From positions 4,493,874-4,557,873 of the forward strand of contig NW_006917093.1 in the NCBI RefSeq assembly GCF_000516985.1: 64,000 bases of DNA, read 5' to 3'. The position numbers and the translations under genes were made by a program. This document shows positions 33,405-44,612 of this stretch, in pieces (the stretch's first letter is position 1; each line of letters begins with the position of its first letter). The DNA is from Pestalotiopsis fici W106-1 (Eukaryota > Ascomycota > Sordariomycetes > Amphisphaeriales > Sporocadaceae). The notes under the pieces are model-generated. The model did not search any database. It was not told the DNA's origin and worked only from the letters and a program-made list of their open reading frames with translations.

Positions 33405-33667
33405 CACCTCCTCCAGCATAATAAACGTTAGATCGGTACATGCCCCATATTTCTTTGCTCTGGTGTGCCTGGTATCTTCCCTCATCTTTTCTATGGCACG
33501 ATACGGCTTATAGAAATTTCTAGCAACTGGTGTGGACACCAGGCGACGAACCTTCATAACAGCCAGTATTAAGCAGCACAAAATATATGGGAGAGTACGT
33601 GGTAAATCACTGGATCCAAATATGGGGGTTTGGTACCGATCTAACGTTTATTATGCTGGAGGAGGTG
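33405..33667. mobile_element. MITE with about 50-bp terminal inverted repeats and TA target duplication
   Basis: The two ends start with the same 35-base sequence in inverted orientation (CACCTCCTCCAGCATAATAA then ACGTTAGATCGGTAC). They remain similar for another 15 bases to CCCCATATTT. Each end is directly flanked by TA (33403-33404 and 33668-33669). Total length is 263 bp with no coding capacity. This is the structure of a non-autonomous Tc1/mariner-type element. The near identity of the repeats suggests recent insertion or little RIP decay. Confidence 0.85.
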
Positions 33668-34856
33668 TAACATGGATGCGGCTTAGTCCCATGATTGTGG
33701 CTGGTGTGTCTACGCCACAACAGTGCTTGTGTTATCCATCCGTGAGACCCGTAACCTAGTTATTTAGCAATGCATGCTTCTTACCACAATTTGTTTCGTG
33801 CTCATGGTAATCAATGATTGATCCATTTGTACGATAAAGTATCATATAGGTGGGGATGGATAAAGTACAAAGCTGAGACTTGGATCCGAAGTGTACAGCG
33901 GATCGCCCTCGATACTTATGGATACGGCGACATACATATGTACAGTTTGGAATGTCTTGGCCTCCAAGCCATGACATAAAAATAAAACACCGAACCTCCC
34001 AGGTACTTTCAACAGTCTTCTTAATCGGAAGTACTGACGGCAGTGATTAAGCTAGCTTTGGCCAATAATCAAATCCAACTTGGATTCAGATCTTTATGCC
34101 CGTGCATATAAAATAAAAAATAAAACTAAGGGAGCATCTTTCGGCCCCCTATAGAGATCTCGCAAACATTACGAGAAACATCGAGAGTCAATCGATTTCT
34201 GTCATTAGATCTATAAGTACCTAGGCGTCTTCAAGATGGAACCCCATACGTCTTACCAGACTGATGTTCGGAAAGTCAATGTCAAAACCCGTTAACTTCT
34301 TTTTGAGCTGCCCAGGTAGATGCATGTGAGTTTTAGAGCTTCGATTGTGTGGACTTGCCCAGACATGATTCGGAGTTGACATCTTCGGTGCTAGCGTTTC
34401 GAGAGGTACACTATTGTACTTTGTTATTTAATCATTCTACAGCGGATCATTCGCGACTTTCACGGACTTTACTTCCGGGCTGCTCTGGCGACCAAAGCTA
34501 CCCTGTTTCGGAATCCCAGAATTATACCCCAAAATAGTCATGGACCTTTTATCTATGAATATGGTAGTAAGAATTCGGGACTGTTGCATTCACAGAAACC
34601 CTCCAATATGAAGTGCATCTCTCCGAGGGCCGGCTTAGGCGCTCTCATCAGCAGCAGCAGCTTTCGCACATCAACCCCACCAAGTCCGAAGCAGGCGCCT
34701 TGGGCTGCCGTCACCATACACTTCTTCTGCACGGATACTCGGCCCTCATCCAACCAAAGAAAAAACGCGCCGAATCATCTCCGGATTTCCTCCATTCCCT
34801 CTTTCTCCTCCTCATCTTTCTCACGAACCACAGCAGCAGCGGTAGCAGCAGCAAAG

Positions 34857-35856
34857 ATGCCGGACAGGAAAATGTCGACAAACAAGATGGAGCCCCCGCC
34901 CCCGCCGCCCGTGAGCACGGCGGGCGACCTCGTCGAGTCGGCCAAGCGGGCTGCGGGGCGCAAGGCTGTGGCCGAGCACCTGCACCCGTCGTACACGCGG
35001 ATCGGCATCGGGTCCGGCTCGACCATCAAGTACGTGGTCGAGGCGATTGCCGACCTGCCGCGCGAGCAGACGGACCGCATGAAGTTTGTGCCCACGGGCA
35101 TCCAGTCGCGCGACCTGATCCGCGTCGCCCGCCTGCCCCTCCTCGCCATTGACGACATGGTCATGGAGGCCGAGTACGAGGAGGGCCAGCAATATCTCGA
35201 CGTCTGTTTCGATGGTGCCGACGAGGTCGATCTCGAGCTCAACCTCATCAAGGGCGGTGGTGGCTGTCACTACCAGGAGAAGCTGGTTGCTGTGTCGAGC
35301 AAGAAGTTTGTCTGCGTTGCTGGTAAGCTTCATTGCCCCTCCTTGCTTTGATTTTTTCCCCCTCCAATATGCAACACGCATTCATTACACAATATTGATT
35401 CTGGTCCTAACTGTTTCATTCTCTTTAGACTACCGTAAAAAGGTCGACCGCCTCCTCACCAACTGGGTTGGTGTCCCCATCGAAGTACAGCCTCTATTCA
35501 CCGAGCGCGTGCGCCGCCAGCTCATTACCATGGGCAGCATCAAGCCCTTCATACGGTCCGGCCTTCCCGGCAAGGCCGGCCCTATCGTGACGGACAATGG
35601 AAATCACATCATTGACGCCCCCTTCCCGCCCCTGCTCCTCAACAGCGAAAAGGACAAGACAGACCCCTCCAAGGGCTTGTGGACGGTGGACGAGTTGGCC
35701 ACGCGGCTGAAGAGCATGCAGGGCGTGTTGGAGACGGGTATCTTCTCGGGCTACAACGGCCCCCAGTCAAGGACCCTGCTTACAGACGCAGAAAAGCCAA
35801 TTATTGTGTACTTTGGTATGGCCGATGGCTCAGTAGAGACAAGAGAGGCTCAATAG
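34857..35856 (+). CDS. rki1: Ribose-5-phosphate isomerase (RpiA type)
   Basis: Exons 34857-35322 and 35429-35856 give 297 residues. It interconverts ribose-5-phosphate and ribulose-5-phosphate in the non-oxidative pentose phosphate pathway in the cytosol. RpiA signatures are plain: IGIGSGSTIKYVVEAI (phosphate loop), DVCFDGADEVD with catalytic Asp residues, LIKGGGGCHYQEKLVA with the catalytic Lys region, and TDNGNHIIDAPF. About 35 extra residues precede the conserved AAGRKAVAEHL. The frame also opens from an ATG at 34608. Starting there would add a Ser/Arg-rich 83-residue extension that looks transit-peptide-like, but the ATG at 34857 (gcaaagATG) is preferred. Exon 1 is GC-rich. The C-terminus is longer than in bacteria, as usual for ascomycetes. 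Confidence 0.95.
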
Positions 35857-36334
35857 TTTCAAGAGCAAACTATAGCAGTGTCGTAAAGTATAAGTCGGGC
35901 GGCGCAAAAGCCACTCCCTGGCCCTCTCGACCTATCAGATAAGCTCATTCCGTATATGAAAGAATAAAAAGAATAGAAAAGAGTAAAGAAGCTATAAGAC
36001 GAATGCATATCTTGATCCTTGTATCGCTATCATTTTGATTCATCCATTTCATATCTCAATTGCGCTGAAGCGAAGGCGTATTACATATACTAAATTCCAT
36101 ATCGGTGTAAATGCCCGGCAACTTCTCTCCATGGCTTCGTTCATGCAATGCACAGAACCACGTTGGTATTTCAACCCATCGCAGCTGCTTTCATTTATCA
36201 TACAATCTCTTCGATCGATTATGCCGTATGAGGCCTTGCAAGCCGCCACAACATTATATCTGCCCATCCTTGATTCTTCGACTGTGTATTTAACACCTTC
36301 TTCCGAAGGGAAAGGCATCGGTTTCGGGGGCGCT
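35857..36334. other. Intergenic, two convergent 3' ends
   Basis: No gene supported. An A-rich run at about 35960-35990 (aaagaataaaaagaatag) could carry polyadenylation signals. Confidence 0.5.
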
Positions 36335-37374
<1,040 letters not shown>

Positions 37375-38516
37375 CTTTGCGGTTGGGGTTGGGTTGCGCG
37401 ACCTTGTAGATGTCGAGGTTTGCGTGAAAAGTCGAGTCGGAAACACACAATGGAACTGGCGGCGAGGATATTCTGAAGTCGGTACCGTTCAAAGCTTGGG
37501 ACAACGAGCGTCCAGTCAGTCGGTCGGGCTTCTGGTGGACGGGGGCGGGATGCAGAAAGGGGGCGCGGCTCCGCGGCGGTAGGTACTGGCAGCTGGGTTT
37601 CCTACCAACGGGTTCAGTAGTAGGTAGTAGTAGCACTACGTATGTCGCTAAGGCGTGCGGGTTCTGGGGGTCCAGTTGGGGGTCCAGCTGGTGGTATCAA
37701 AATCGACGGTCAATAGTGTGGATCATGTGTTGTTCAAAGAACAAGTGGGAATATTGGTTGCGGTCGGCGTGAAATAGTAGCGTCGTCGTACTATCTAACA
37801 AGAACGAAAAGAGAGATTTGGAAAAACGTGTCGTCGCAATAAATGAATGGCTTGATTGAGTGCGGAAGAGATAATTAATTTATGACGTCCAAAGAATTAT
37901 TAGATAGGACAAAAAGAAACTATCCTTCTAGAAAGGCATAATTATATGTAGTGATTAACTTTACCTGGTTGAAAGTTTTTGGCCAATGGCTACCGGCAGT
38001 AACTTCCGTGCGGCGACGTGCAGGTGCTGTCAATACTGGAGACAAGAACAGCGCATAGCCTCGACGGATCCAACAGTTTGCTGTGCTAGTTGCAATTCGC
38101 TGCCTGCCTGTAAGGAAGGTCCCTGACTTCCACTGCTCAGCTCAAAGCAAACCCACAGTCGCTCAGCTACCTACCAGCTACCCACCCGCTTACAAAGGTG
38201 GTTCAGCAGGCTTTATTCAATTTGGCGGGCGTTGGCAGGTGTCGACTCTCACCTCTGCAAAAGAGTCCAAGCACCAGACCACTTTTTAGTACCCGCATGT
38301 TTTTGACCAACCCAAAGTCCGATAAGATAATTTTGTCTTATCAATCCCCTGGCGTACCGAAATTTTGCGAAAGTTTGGGCCAACTGATTGCAAAGTCCCC
38401 GCCAAAAACTTGACGAGCCGAGATTTTACAGTGTGCGCCCCAAACACCACAACATATCAAACTCTTATTGAAGAAGCAGACTTTGGTTGCGGCGATTATC
38501 AAGGGAAGCAGTCACA
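37375..38516. other. Intergenic 1.1 kb between divergent genes
   Basis: Holds promoters for the Rab6 gene (-) and the Nop53 gene (+). No coding frame is supported. Confidence 0.55.
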
Positions 38517-39892
38517 ATGCCTGTCATCAAGCCCCTAACAGGGTCGACCGAGGCCCCGGCCACATACAAACAGCCCTCCAGAAAAGGAAAGAAGGCATGG
38601 CGCAAGAACGTCGATGTTACCCAGGTTGAGAAGGGTCTCGAGGAGCTGAATGAGGAAATCATTAAAGGGTTCGTCGAGATCATTCCTTGAGTACGAATTC
38701 AATTTGCGCTAACACAATCTACAGTGGTGTCGTAGCAGAGCGGGACTCTGATGATCTCTTCACACTTGACACCGTCGGCGATGCTGCAAACCCAAAGAAG
38801 TTTCCCAAGCACACTACGAAAAAACTCAAGTCGGACGAAATTCTAGCTGCGCGCTCAGCCATTGCCCCTGTTGATTCACGAAAGAGAGCCGGCGACAGTG
38901 TTTCCAAGACCACCGATGGCATAATTGCGTCCAAGCGACAGCGCACCGGCTATGTTACGCAAAAGGAACTTGCTCGGCTCAAGAAGGTAGCCGATGGACA
39001 CCATGAGGACACAATCGAGTTTTCAGAGACAGTCTACGATCCTTGGGCAGTTGCACCCGAGCCTGAAGTAAAGAGCGAGCTGCACGATACTCGGAACGAC
39101 AAGAGGAAAGCCCCAAAGAGCATCACGGAGAAGCCCATTTCATTAGCAGCAAGTGGCAAGCGAATTCCGGCTGTCGCAAAGCCCACCGGAGGCTACAGTT
39201 ACAACCCTTCTTTCCCAGAGTACGAGGCACGATTGAGCGAAGAAGGAAACAAGGTAGTCGAAGCCGAGAAGAAGCGCCTCGCAGAAGAGGAGGCAGACCG
39301 TCTCAGGATGGAGGCCGCCGCACGGTCTGCGGCTGAAGCAGAGGCTGCCGAAGCCAGGGCCGAGCTCTCGGAATGGGAAGAGGACTCGGAGTGGGAAGGC
39401 GTTCAGAGCGGCGGCGAGGAGCTCAAGACCTCGGCCAAGAGACCGGGAAGAAAGACACAGGCTCAGAGAAACAGGATCAAGAGGCGCAAGGAGGAAGAGC
39501 GACGGCTGATACACGAAGAGAAGACCAAAGTCAGAAAGGCCCAGTTGGAGCAGATCAAAGAGATCGCCAGGCTGGCGGCTGAAAAGGACAAGGCTCGAGC
39601 CCTGTCCAAGCAGGCTGAGGACAGCGACGACGAAATGGACGACGCCACCGACGATATTCTCCGCAGAAAACAGCTGGGCAAGATGAAACTGCCGGAGAAG
39701 GACCTTGAACTCGTGCTTCCAGATGAGCTGCAGGATTCTTTGAGATTACTGAAGCCTGAAGGCAATCTCCTCAAGGACCGGTATCGGAGTCTCCTGGTGA
39801 GAGGAAAGCTGGAGAGTCGCAGGAGGACGGTGAAGAAGCAGGCCCGGATGAAATCCACAGAGAAGTGGACTTACAAGGACTTTAGAATATAG
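38517..39892 (+). CDS. nop53: Nop53-like 60S ribosome biogenesis factor
   Basis: Exons 38517-38668 and 38725-39892 give 439 residues. The N-terminal PSRKGKKAWRKNVDVTQVEKGLEE is the Nop53/GLTSCR2 signature. Further family landmarks are DLFTLDTVGD, the YDPWAV box, GYSYNPSFPEYEA, and long charged coiled coils (residues about 235-380). The C-terminal end is KSTEKWTYKDFRI. Nop53 sits on pre-60S particles in the nucleolus and recruits the exosome helicase Mtr4 for 7S (ITS2) processing through its N-terminal AIM; here YDPWAV could be AIM-related, which is inference. The intron donor is GTTCGT, a minor variant, with a clear ctaac branch site. Confidence 0.93.
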
Positions 39893-40882
39893 GCCGGTTC
39901 CATCGGGGGCCCGGAATATGGCAAATGCCTCATATAGTTTATTTAAATACCATAGGCGCAAGACCCAAAGAAAGAAAATTTCGGATTTGAGGATCTGATA
40001 AGCATTATCTTTTATCATGGACCAACCAGCTTAGATAACGGATGGGCATCTGGGCATATGGATCAACCGCTGCCTCAAGTGTTTTCTGATTGTACATAAT
40101 GCTTAAGTGACTCAGTTCGCCTCCTCGCGTCGCGAGATTTCCGTTCTCGTAAAAAGAAGCAGCCCCGGCTGCCGCATTCGCTAGCTTAACACAACACCAA
40201 TTTGAGCTGACGGACCGTTTTAGGAGGCACCGGGCCACAAGATGTCCGGGAAGCCGATGCGAAGAGAACCGTGGCAAGCCGCAAGGGTTTGGTACAATCT
40301 AGTTTAGGCAAGGTTAAGATGTTATGTGGGCGCTGGGCACTTTCTGTTGCAATTCTTTTATAGGTAGGTTTATATGACTATACAAATTCTTCCAACCATC
40401 ACCAAGCGACCACCTAGAGGGATGTAGTACTGCAATTGGTCTGAGAGGGTGTCACTGAGAGCAGCTGCTGATTGATAAACCTTTGCCATGTCCTCTGCCC
40501 TACTTTATCTTATCCGTACACTACAAAAAAACAGTGCATGTGTAAGCACCCTGGTCGTGCGAGTGGATCAATAAACAGCTTGGTTACGGCATCGATACCT
40601 GGGAAGGCCCGACAATGCTTTAGCTTATGACGCACTACTGCCCAGATCGACAAGAGTCGAGACAGCTCTGGGCACTTCTTTCTCGACTGGAAATACCTTC
40701 AGCGCGTAGCAAGACTTCTACCACCACCACCACAGCACACACCAATTGCTCTCATTTCCACATTTGCTCCAAATCAAAGTTTCAGTTTCTTCCCAAAAAC
40801 TGTACGATATGCGGTCGCTCTAGTTGGAAACACGTTAACTTTTGGTCGTTTTTCTATTTTCTTTCAACACTCGACTGCCTCA
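39893..40882. other. Intergenic 1.0 kb, promoter of the NADH dehydrogenase gene
   Basis: No supported coding frame. A caccaccaccacca run lies at about 40720-40735, and pyrimidine-rich sequence precedes the ATG at 40883. Confidence 0.55.
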
Positions 40883-43057
40883 ATGCCTCCTCCTCAACCA
40901 GGAGCGATTGTGGCTCGCCTCCTGCGTAGCCAAGGCCAACAACAACCCACCTTCATCTTTGGTCCTCGATTCACCTCGCCCTTCCCGTCGCAGTCTGCCG
41001 CCAACAACAACAAGAACTTTGTCTTCTTCCAACAACAAGCTCGCCGCTTCACCCAGCCCACCAAGAGGCCTCACAGTCCCCAGCAACAACACGAAAATGC
41101 TACTCATGGGCTCTACCCTTCCAAGCTCGCCTCGAGGGAGCTGTCGGGTGCTCCCTTGCCTCAGCGCCGGTCCTTCCTCTTGAACTTTATGTACCGCTCT
41201 GCCGCCGTGGTCGGCACCGGTGTCGGTTTTGTCGGTTTCCTCTTTGCTGCCTTCTTTCTCTACGATGCGACTACCTACAAGGAATCCTCCGAATTTGGCG
41301 AATGTCGCGTTTCCGAATATGCTCTGAACCCTCGCACTGGTGGTCCCAAGAACCTCCCGATTGTTGACGCGCTACTTGACGACGATGATACAGAAGAAAA
41401 GGCTGCTCAGAAGACGAAGCCTCGGTTGGTGATTTTGGGCGGTGGCTGGGGAGGTGTTGCGCTCTTGAAACAGCTCAATCCCGACGATTACCATGTCACC
41501 GTCATTAGCCCGAAGAACTACTTTCTGTTTACGCCCATGCTGCCGTCTGCAACTGTGGGAACTCTAGAACTCCGAAGTCTGGTCGAACCGATCCGTCGTA
41601 TTCTCTCAAGGCTTAGCGGTCACTACATACGCGCCGAAGCTCAAGATGTGGAATTCTCGCACAAATTGGTCGAATGCTCTACACTGGATGCTCACGGCAA
41701 GGAGATGAGGTTCTATGTGCCCTATGATAAATTGGTCATTGCCGTTGGATCCGTGACAAACCCTCACGGTGTCAAGGGCCTGGAGAACTGCCACTTCCTT
41801 AAGGATATCAACGATGCCAGAATGATTCGCAACCAGGTTATGAAGAACCTCGAACTCGCATGTTTGCCCACTACGTCGGATACCGAGCGCAGACGTCTAC
41901 TGTCCTTTGTGGTCAGTGGCGGTGGCCCGACTGGCGTTGAGTTTGCTGCCGAGCTGTTCGATCTTTTGAACGAGGATCTGAGCATCAAATTCCCCAAGTT
42001 GTTGAGAAACGAGATCTCGGTCCACCTCATTCAGAGCCGCAGCCACATTTTGAACACCTACGATGAAGCACTCTCCAAATATGCCGAGGATCGATTTTCT
42101 CGCGACCAGGTCGATGTGCTCACCAACTCTCGCGTGCAAGAGGTCCGACCTGATAGGATCATCTTCAGCCAAAAGAATGAGAATGGAGACCTTGTGACAA
42201 AGGAGCTGCCAATGGGGTTCTGTTTGTGGTCTACCGGTGTATCGCAGGCCGAGTTTTGCCGAAAGATTGCACAGAAGCTGGGCGATGCTCAGAACAACCG
42301 CCACGCTCTGGAGACTGACACTCATCTTCGCGTTGCTGGTACCCCCCTTGGAGACGTCTACGCGATTGGCGACTGCTCGACAGTCCAGAACAACATTGCC
42401 GACAACATTGTCACCTTTTTGCGTGGTCTCGCGTTCAAGCACGGAAAGGACCCGGAAAACCTCGAGCTTCACTTCCAAGACTGGCGTAATGTCGCTGCGG
42501 ATGTCAAGCGTCGTTTCCCTCAAGCCTCTGCCCACCTTAAGCGTGTTGACAAGCTCTTTGGCCAGTTTGACAAGGACCAGTCTGGAACTTTGGACTTTGG
42601 CGAGCTCAGAGAGCTTCTCGGACAGATTGACAGCAAGCTCACCTCGCTGCCTGCTACGGCCCAACGAGCCAACCAGCAAGGTATCTACTTGGCCAAGAAA
42701 TTCAACAAGCTAGCCTCAGCAGCTTCGGCGCTCAGCGCCAACGACATCCGCGATGGTGACCTCGATGAGGCTGTTTACAATGCCTTTGAATACCACCACC
42801 TTGGTGCCCTTGCATACGTCGGAAATTCTGCTGTCTTTGACCTTGGCGGTGGTTGGGGTCTGACTGGAGGTGTATGGGCAGTATATGCCTGGAGAAGTGC
42901 TTATTTTGCGCAGAGTGTGGGTGTTAGAACCAAGTTCCTCATGATGATGGATTGGATGAAGAGAGGTCTTTTCGGACGAGGTATGAAAACACTCCCCAGA
43001 TCCCCTATTATAAGAATCGATGCTAACTCGTGGTGTGCAGACCTGGTCAGTTTTTAA
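40883..43057 (+). CDS. nde1: External alternative NADH dehydrogenase with EF-hand
   Basis: Exons 40883-42980 and 43041-43057 give 704 residues. A presequence-like N-terminus and one TM helix (about 106-127) place it on the mitochondrial inner membrane facing the intermembrane space. The FAD-binding motif is VILGGGWGGVALLKQL (about 183-198). The second Rossmann motif for NADH is VVSGGGPTGVEFAAEL. A canonical EF-hand FDKDQSGTLDFGEL (about 562-575) implies Ca2+ control, as in Neurospora NDE1. It passes electrons from cytosolic NADH to ubiquinone without pumping protons. The C-terminal membrane-binding end becomes GRDLVSF after splicing. The last intron is 60 nt and stop-free, so retention yields a 724-residue variant ending in the same LVSF. 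Confidence 0.96.
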   Translation: MPPPQPGAIVARLLRSQGQQQPTFIFGPRFTSPFPSQSAANNNKNFVFFQQQARRFTQPTKRPHSPQQQHENATHGLYPSKLASRELSGAPLPQRRSFLLNFMYRSAAVVGTGVGFVGFLFAAFFLYDATTYKESSEFGECRVSEYALNPRTGGPKNLPIVDALLDDDDTEEKAAQKTKPRLVILGGGWGGVALLKQLNPDDYHVTVISPKNYFLFTPMLPSATVGTLELRSLVEPIRRILSRLSGHYIRAEAQDVEFSHKLVECSTLDAHGKEMRFYVPYDKLVIAVGSVTNPHGVKGLENCHFLKDINDARMIRNQVMKNLELACLPTTSDTERRRLLSFVVSGGGPTGVEFAAELFDLLNEDLSIKFPKLLRNEISVHLIQSRSHILNTYDEALSKYAEDRFSRDQVDVLTNSRVQEVRPDRIIFSQKNENGDLVTKELPMGFCLWSTGVSQAEFCRKIAQKLGDAQNNRHALETDTHLRVAGTPLGDVYAIGDCSTVQNNIADNIVTFLRGLAFKHGKDPENLELHFQDWRNVAADVKRRFPQASAHLKRVDKLFGQFDKDQSGTLDFGELRELLGQIDSKLTSLPATAQRANQQGIYLAKKFNKLASAASALSANDIRDGDLDEAVYNAFEYHHLGALAYVGNSAVFDLGGGWGLTGGVWAVYAWRSAYFAQSVGVRTKFLMMMDWMKRGLFGRGMKTLPRSPIIRIDANSWCADLVSF

Positions 43058-43317
43058 AAAATTTACTAGACACGCATGCAAATGCTTGGCGGCATTTTGT
43101 AATCTTCAAAAGATGAATGGCGTTGGCGTTCAAGGGTATCGTCGTATGCTGGATGCCACGGCGTACAAGGTGCAAAATATAACAGAAAGAAGAGTTCACT
43201 TTGTATATAGAACATGGATATCCCCACGAAATGACGACCCAAATGTAATTTGCTTGGAACAAGCTCAGATATTCTGATTTTTACAATTAAAAAGTATGCT
43301 CGTATCGGTACAAAGCC

Positions 43318-44612
43318 TTAAAATAACGCCAGAGCATTTGGCGGCGATGCTACGAGGCCCGATATATTGAGAGGAACTGAAGTAAGCAGGAATGAGTACC
43401 GACCAATCTTGGCGCAGTGTTCTCCTAATGCTTTCAGGTTCCACAACTCGCCAATATTCAGACCAAACATGTTTAGAAAATATTTATGCAACACTGCGAA
43501 TGGCATCGATTAGCACTTCAACTGTGGAGTGCACATTTGACAAGGACCTACCAAGATCTCCAAAGCCCCCAATAGTTCCATCGGGCTTCTGTGGAGGAAA
43601 TACCTCAAAGGCGAATGTATCACTGGCGACAGCGGCGAAGTGCTTGTTCCAGAACCACTATATACACCAGTCAGCTCGTTACCGCTACATGTGCGGGCAA
43701 GTTTTCAACAACAAACTCAAGCTTACCTTGGCAGCTTGCTCATTTCCCTCAACACCCACCATGGCGCCTTGGCCTTTGACCATCAACTCGGTCTGCTGCT
43801 CGCCCGTGAGGCCCTCGAAAGCCTCGGCCACACCCGCCCGGACGAGCAAGACATCGCCCGTCCTCAGCTCCGTGCCCTGGGCCGCGGCGACCTTTTCGAG
43901 ATCCTCAATCGTGATGACATGTCTCGACATGGCATCGTAGGTGATACCCCGGGCCTGCGCATACGCATAGTAATCCAGCAAGACGCCGCGGCCCACTACG
44001 CCGCCGCGCGCGTGCCAGTGCTCGAGGCCCGGGAGGCGGCGGGCCCGGTCCGGATCCGCCAGGGCCTGCTTGCTGGCGGCGGCGCCGTTATACGTCAGAC
44101 CGCCGGCGGGCGCGTGGCCGACGTGGCAGAAGCCGTCCCACTGCGAGCTGGCCTGCGTGTTGAAGCTGACCTCGTCGTCGTGCACGACCAGGCCCGCGCA
44201 CGCCTCGGGCGCAATGTCCTCGGCCCACGAGAGCACGCGGTGCGTCGTCGGGGCCCGCGGCCCGCCCGCCGCCTTGATCAGGTCCAGCGAGGCGTTGAGC
44301 GAGATGGAGACGCCGTCCCGGGCTTCCGTGTACGCGGCCCGGATGCGCTCCGGCGTCAGCAGGTTGAGGCAGCCGAGGGTGTCCTTTTCGCCGTCCTTGT
44401 CGCTGTAGGTTTCACAAGAAAGAATGAATGTCAGCCTTGGCTTGTACTTTTGGCTTGTCCTCGGAATGGCTGACTTCTTTTTGGGGGATGGGAATCTTGT
44501 TGCCTGATCACGGGCTTTCTACTCACAATACACCCCAAGCGCAACCCTTGGGCATGCCCTCGACAGCGGGAAGAGAGTCAAAGTCGGGTAAATTGCTCAA
44601 GTCTGCCGTCAT
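43318..44612 (-). CDS. Cyclase-family (kynurenine formamidase-like fold) hydrolase
   Basis: Four exons (44612-44527, 44402-43727, 43657-43552, 43493-43318) join in frame to 347 residues. It is a PF04199 cyclase-type protein. Landmarks are GCLNLLTPERIRAA near the start, SSQWDGFCHVGHAP (the family metal-binding His/Asp region, WDGxxH in this fungal branch), GITYDAM, RTGDVLLVRAG, and near the end WFWNKHFAAVASDTFAFEVF and LTSVPLNISGLVASPPNA. Members hydrolyse amide or lactone bonds (kynurenine formamidase, isatin hydrolase), but the substrate of this fungal subgroup is not established. Part of exon 2 is strongly GC-rich. Convergent with the NADH dehydrogenase gene, 260 bp between stops. Confidence 0.9.

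Larger units (their letters stand above)
32424..34856. other. 2.4-kb intergenic region with a MITE and hairpins
   Basis: No coding frame is supported. It contains a 263-bp MITE (33405-33667), a strong hairpin (33141-33178) and probably the 5' UTR of the isomerase gene at 34857. An in-frame ATG at 34608 opens into that gene. Confidence 0.6.

Noticed and set aside
41897..42679. 260-codon minus-strand open frame
   Set aside because: Shadow of the external NADH dehydrogenase exon.
43640..44473. 277-codon plus-strand open frame
   Set aside because: Antisense to the GC-rich cyclase-family exon, whose minus-strand product has clear family motifs across four exons.
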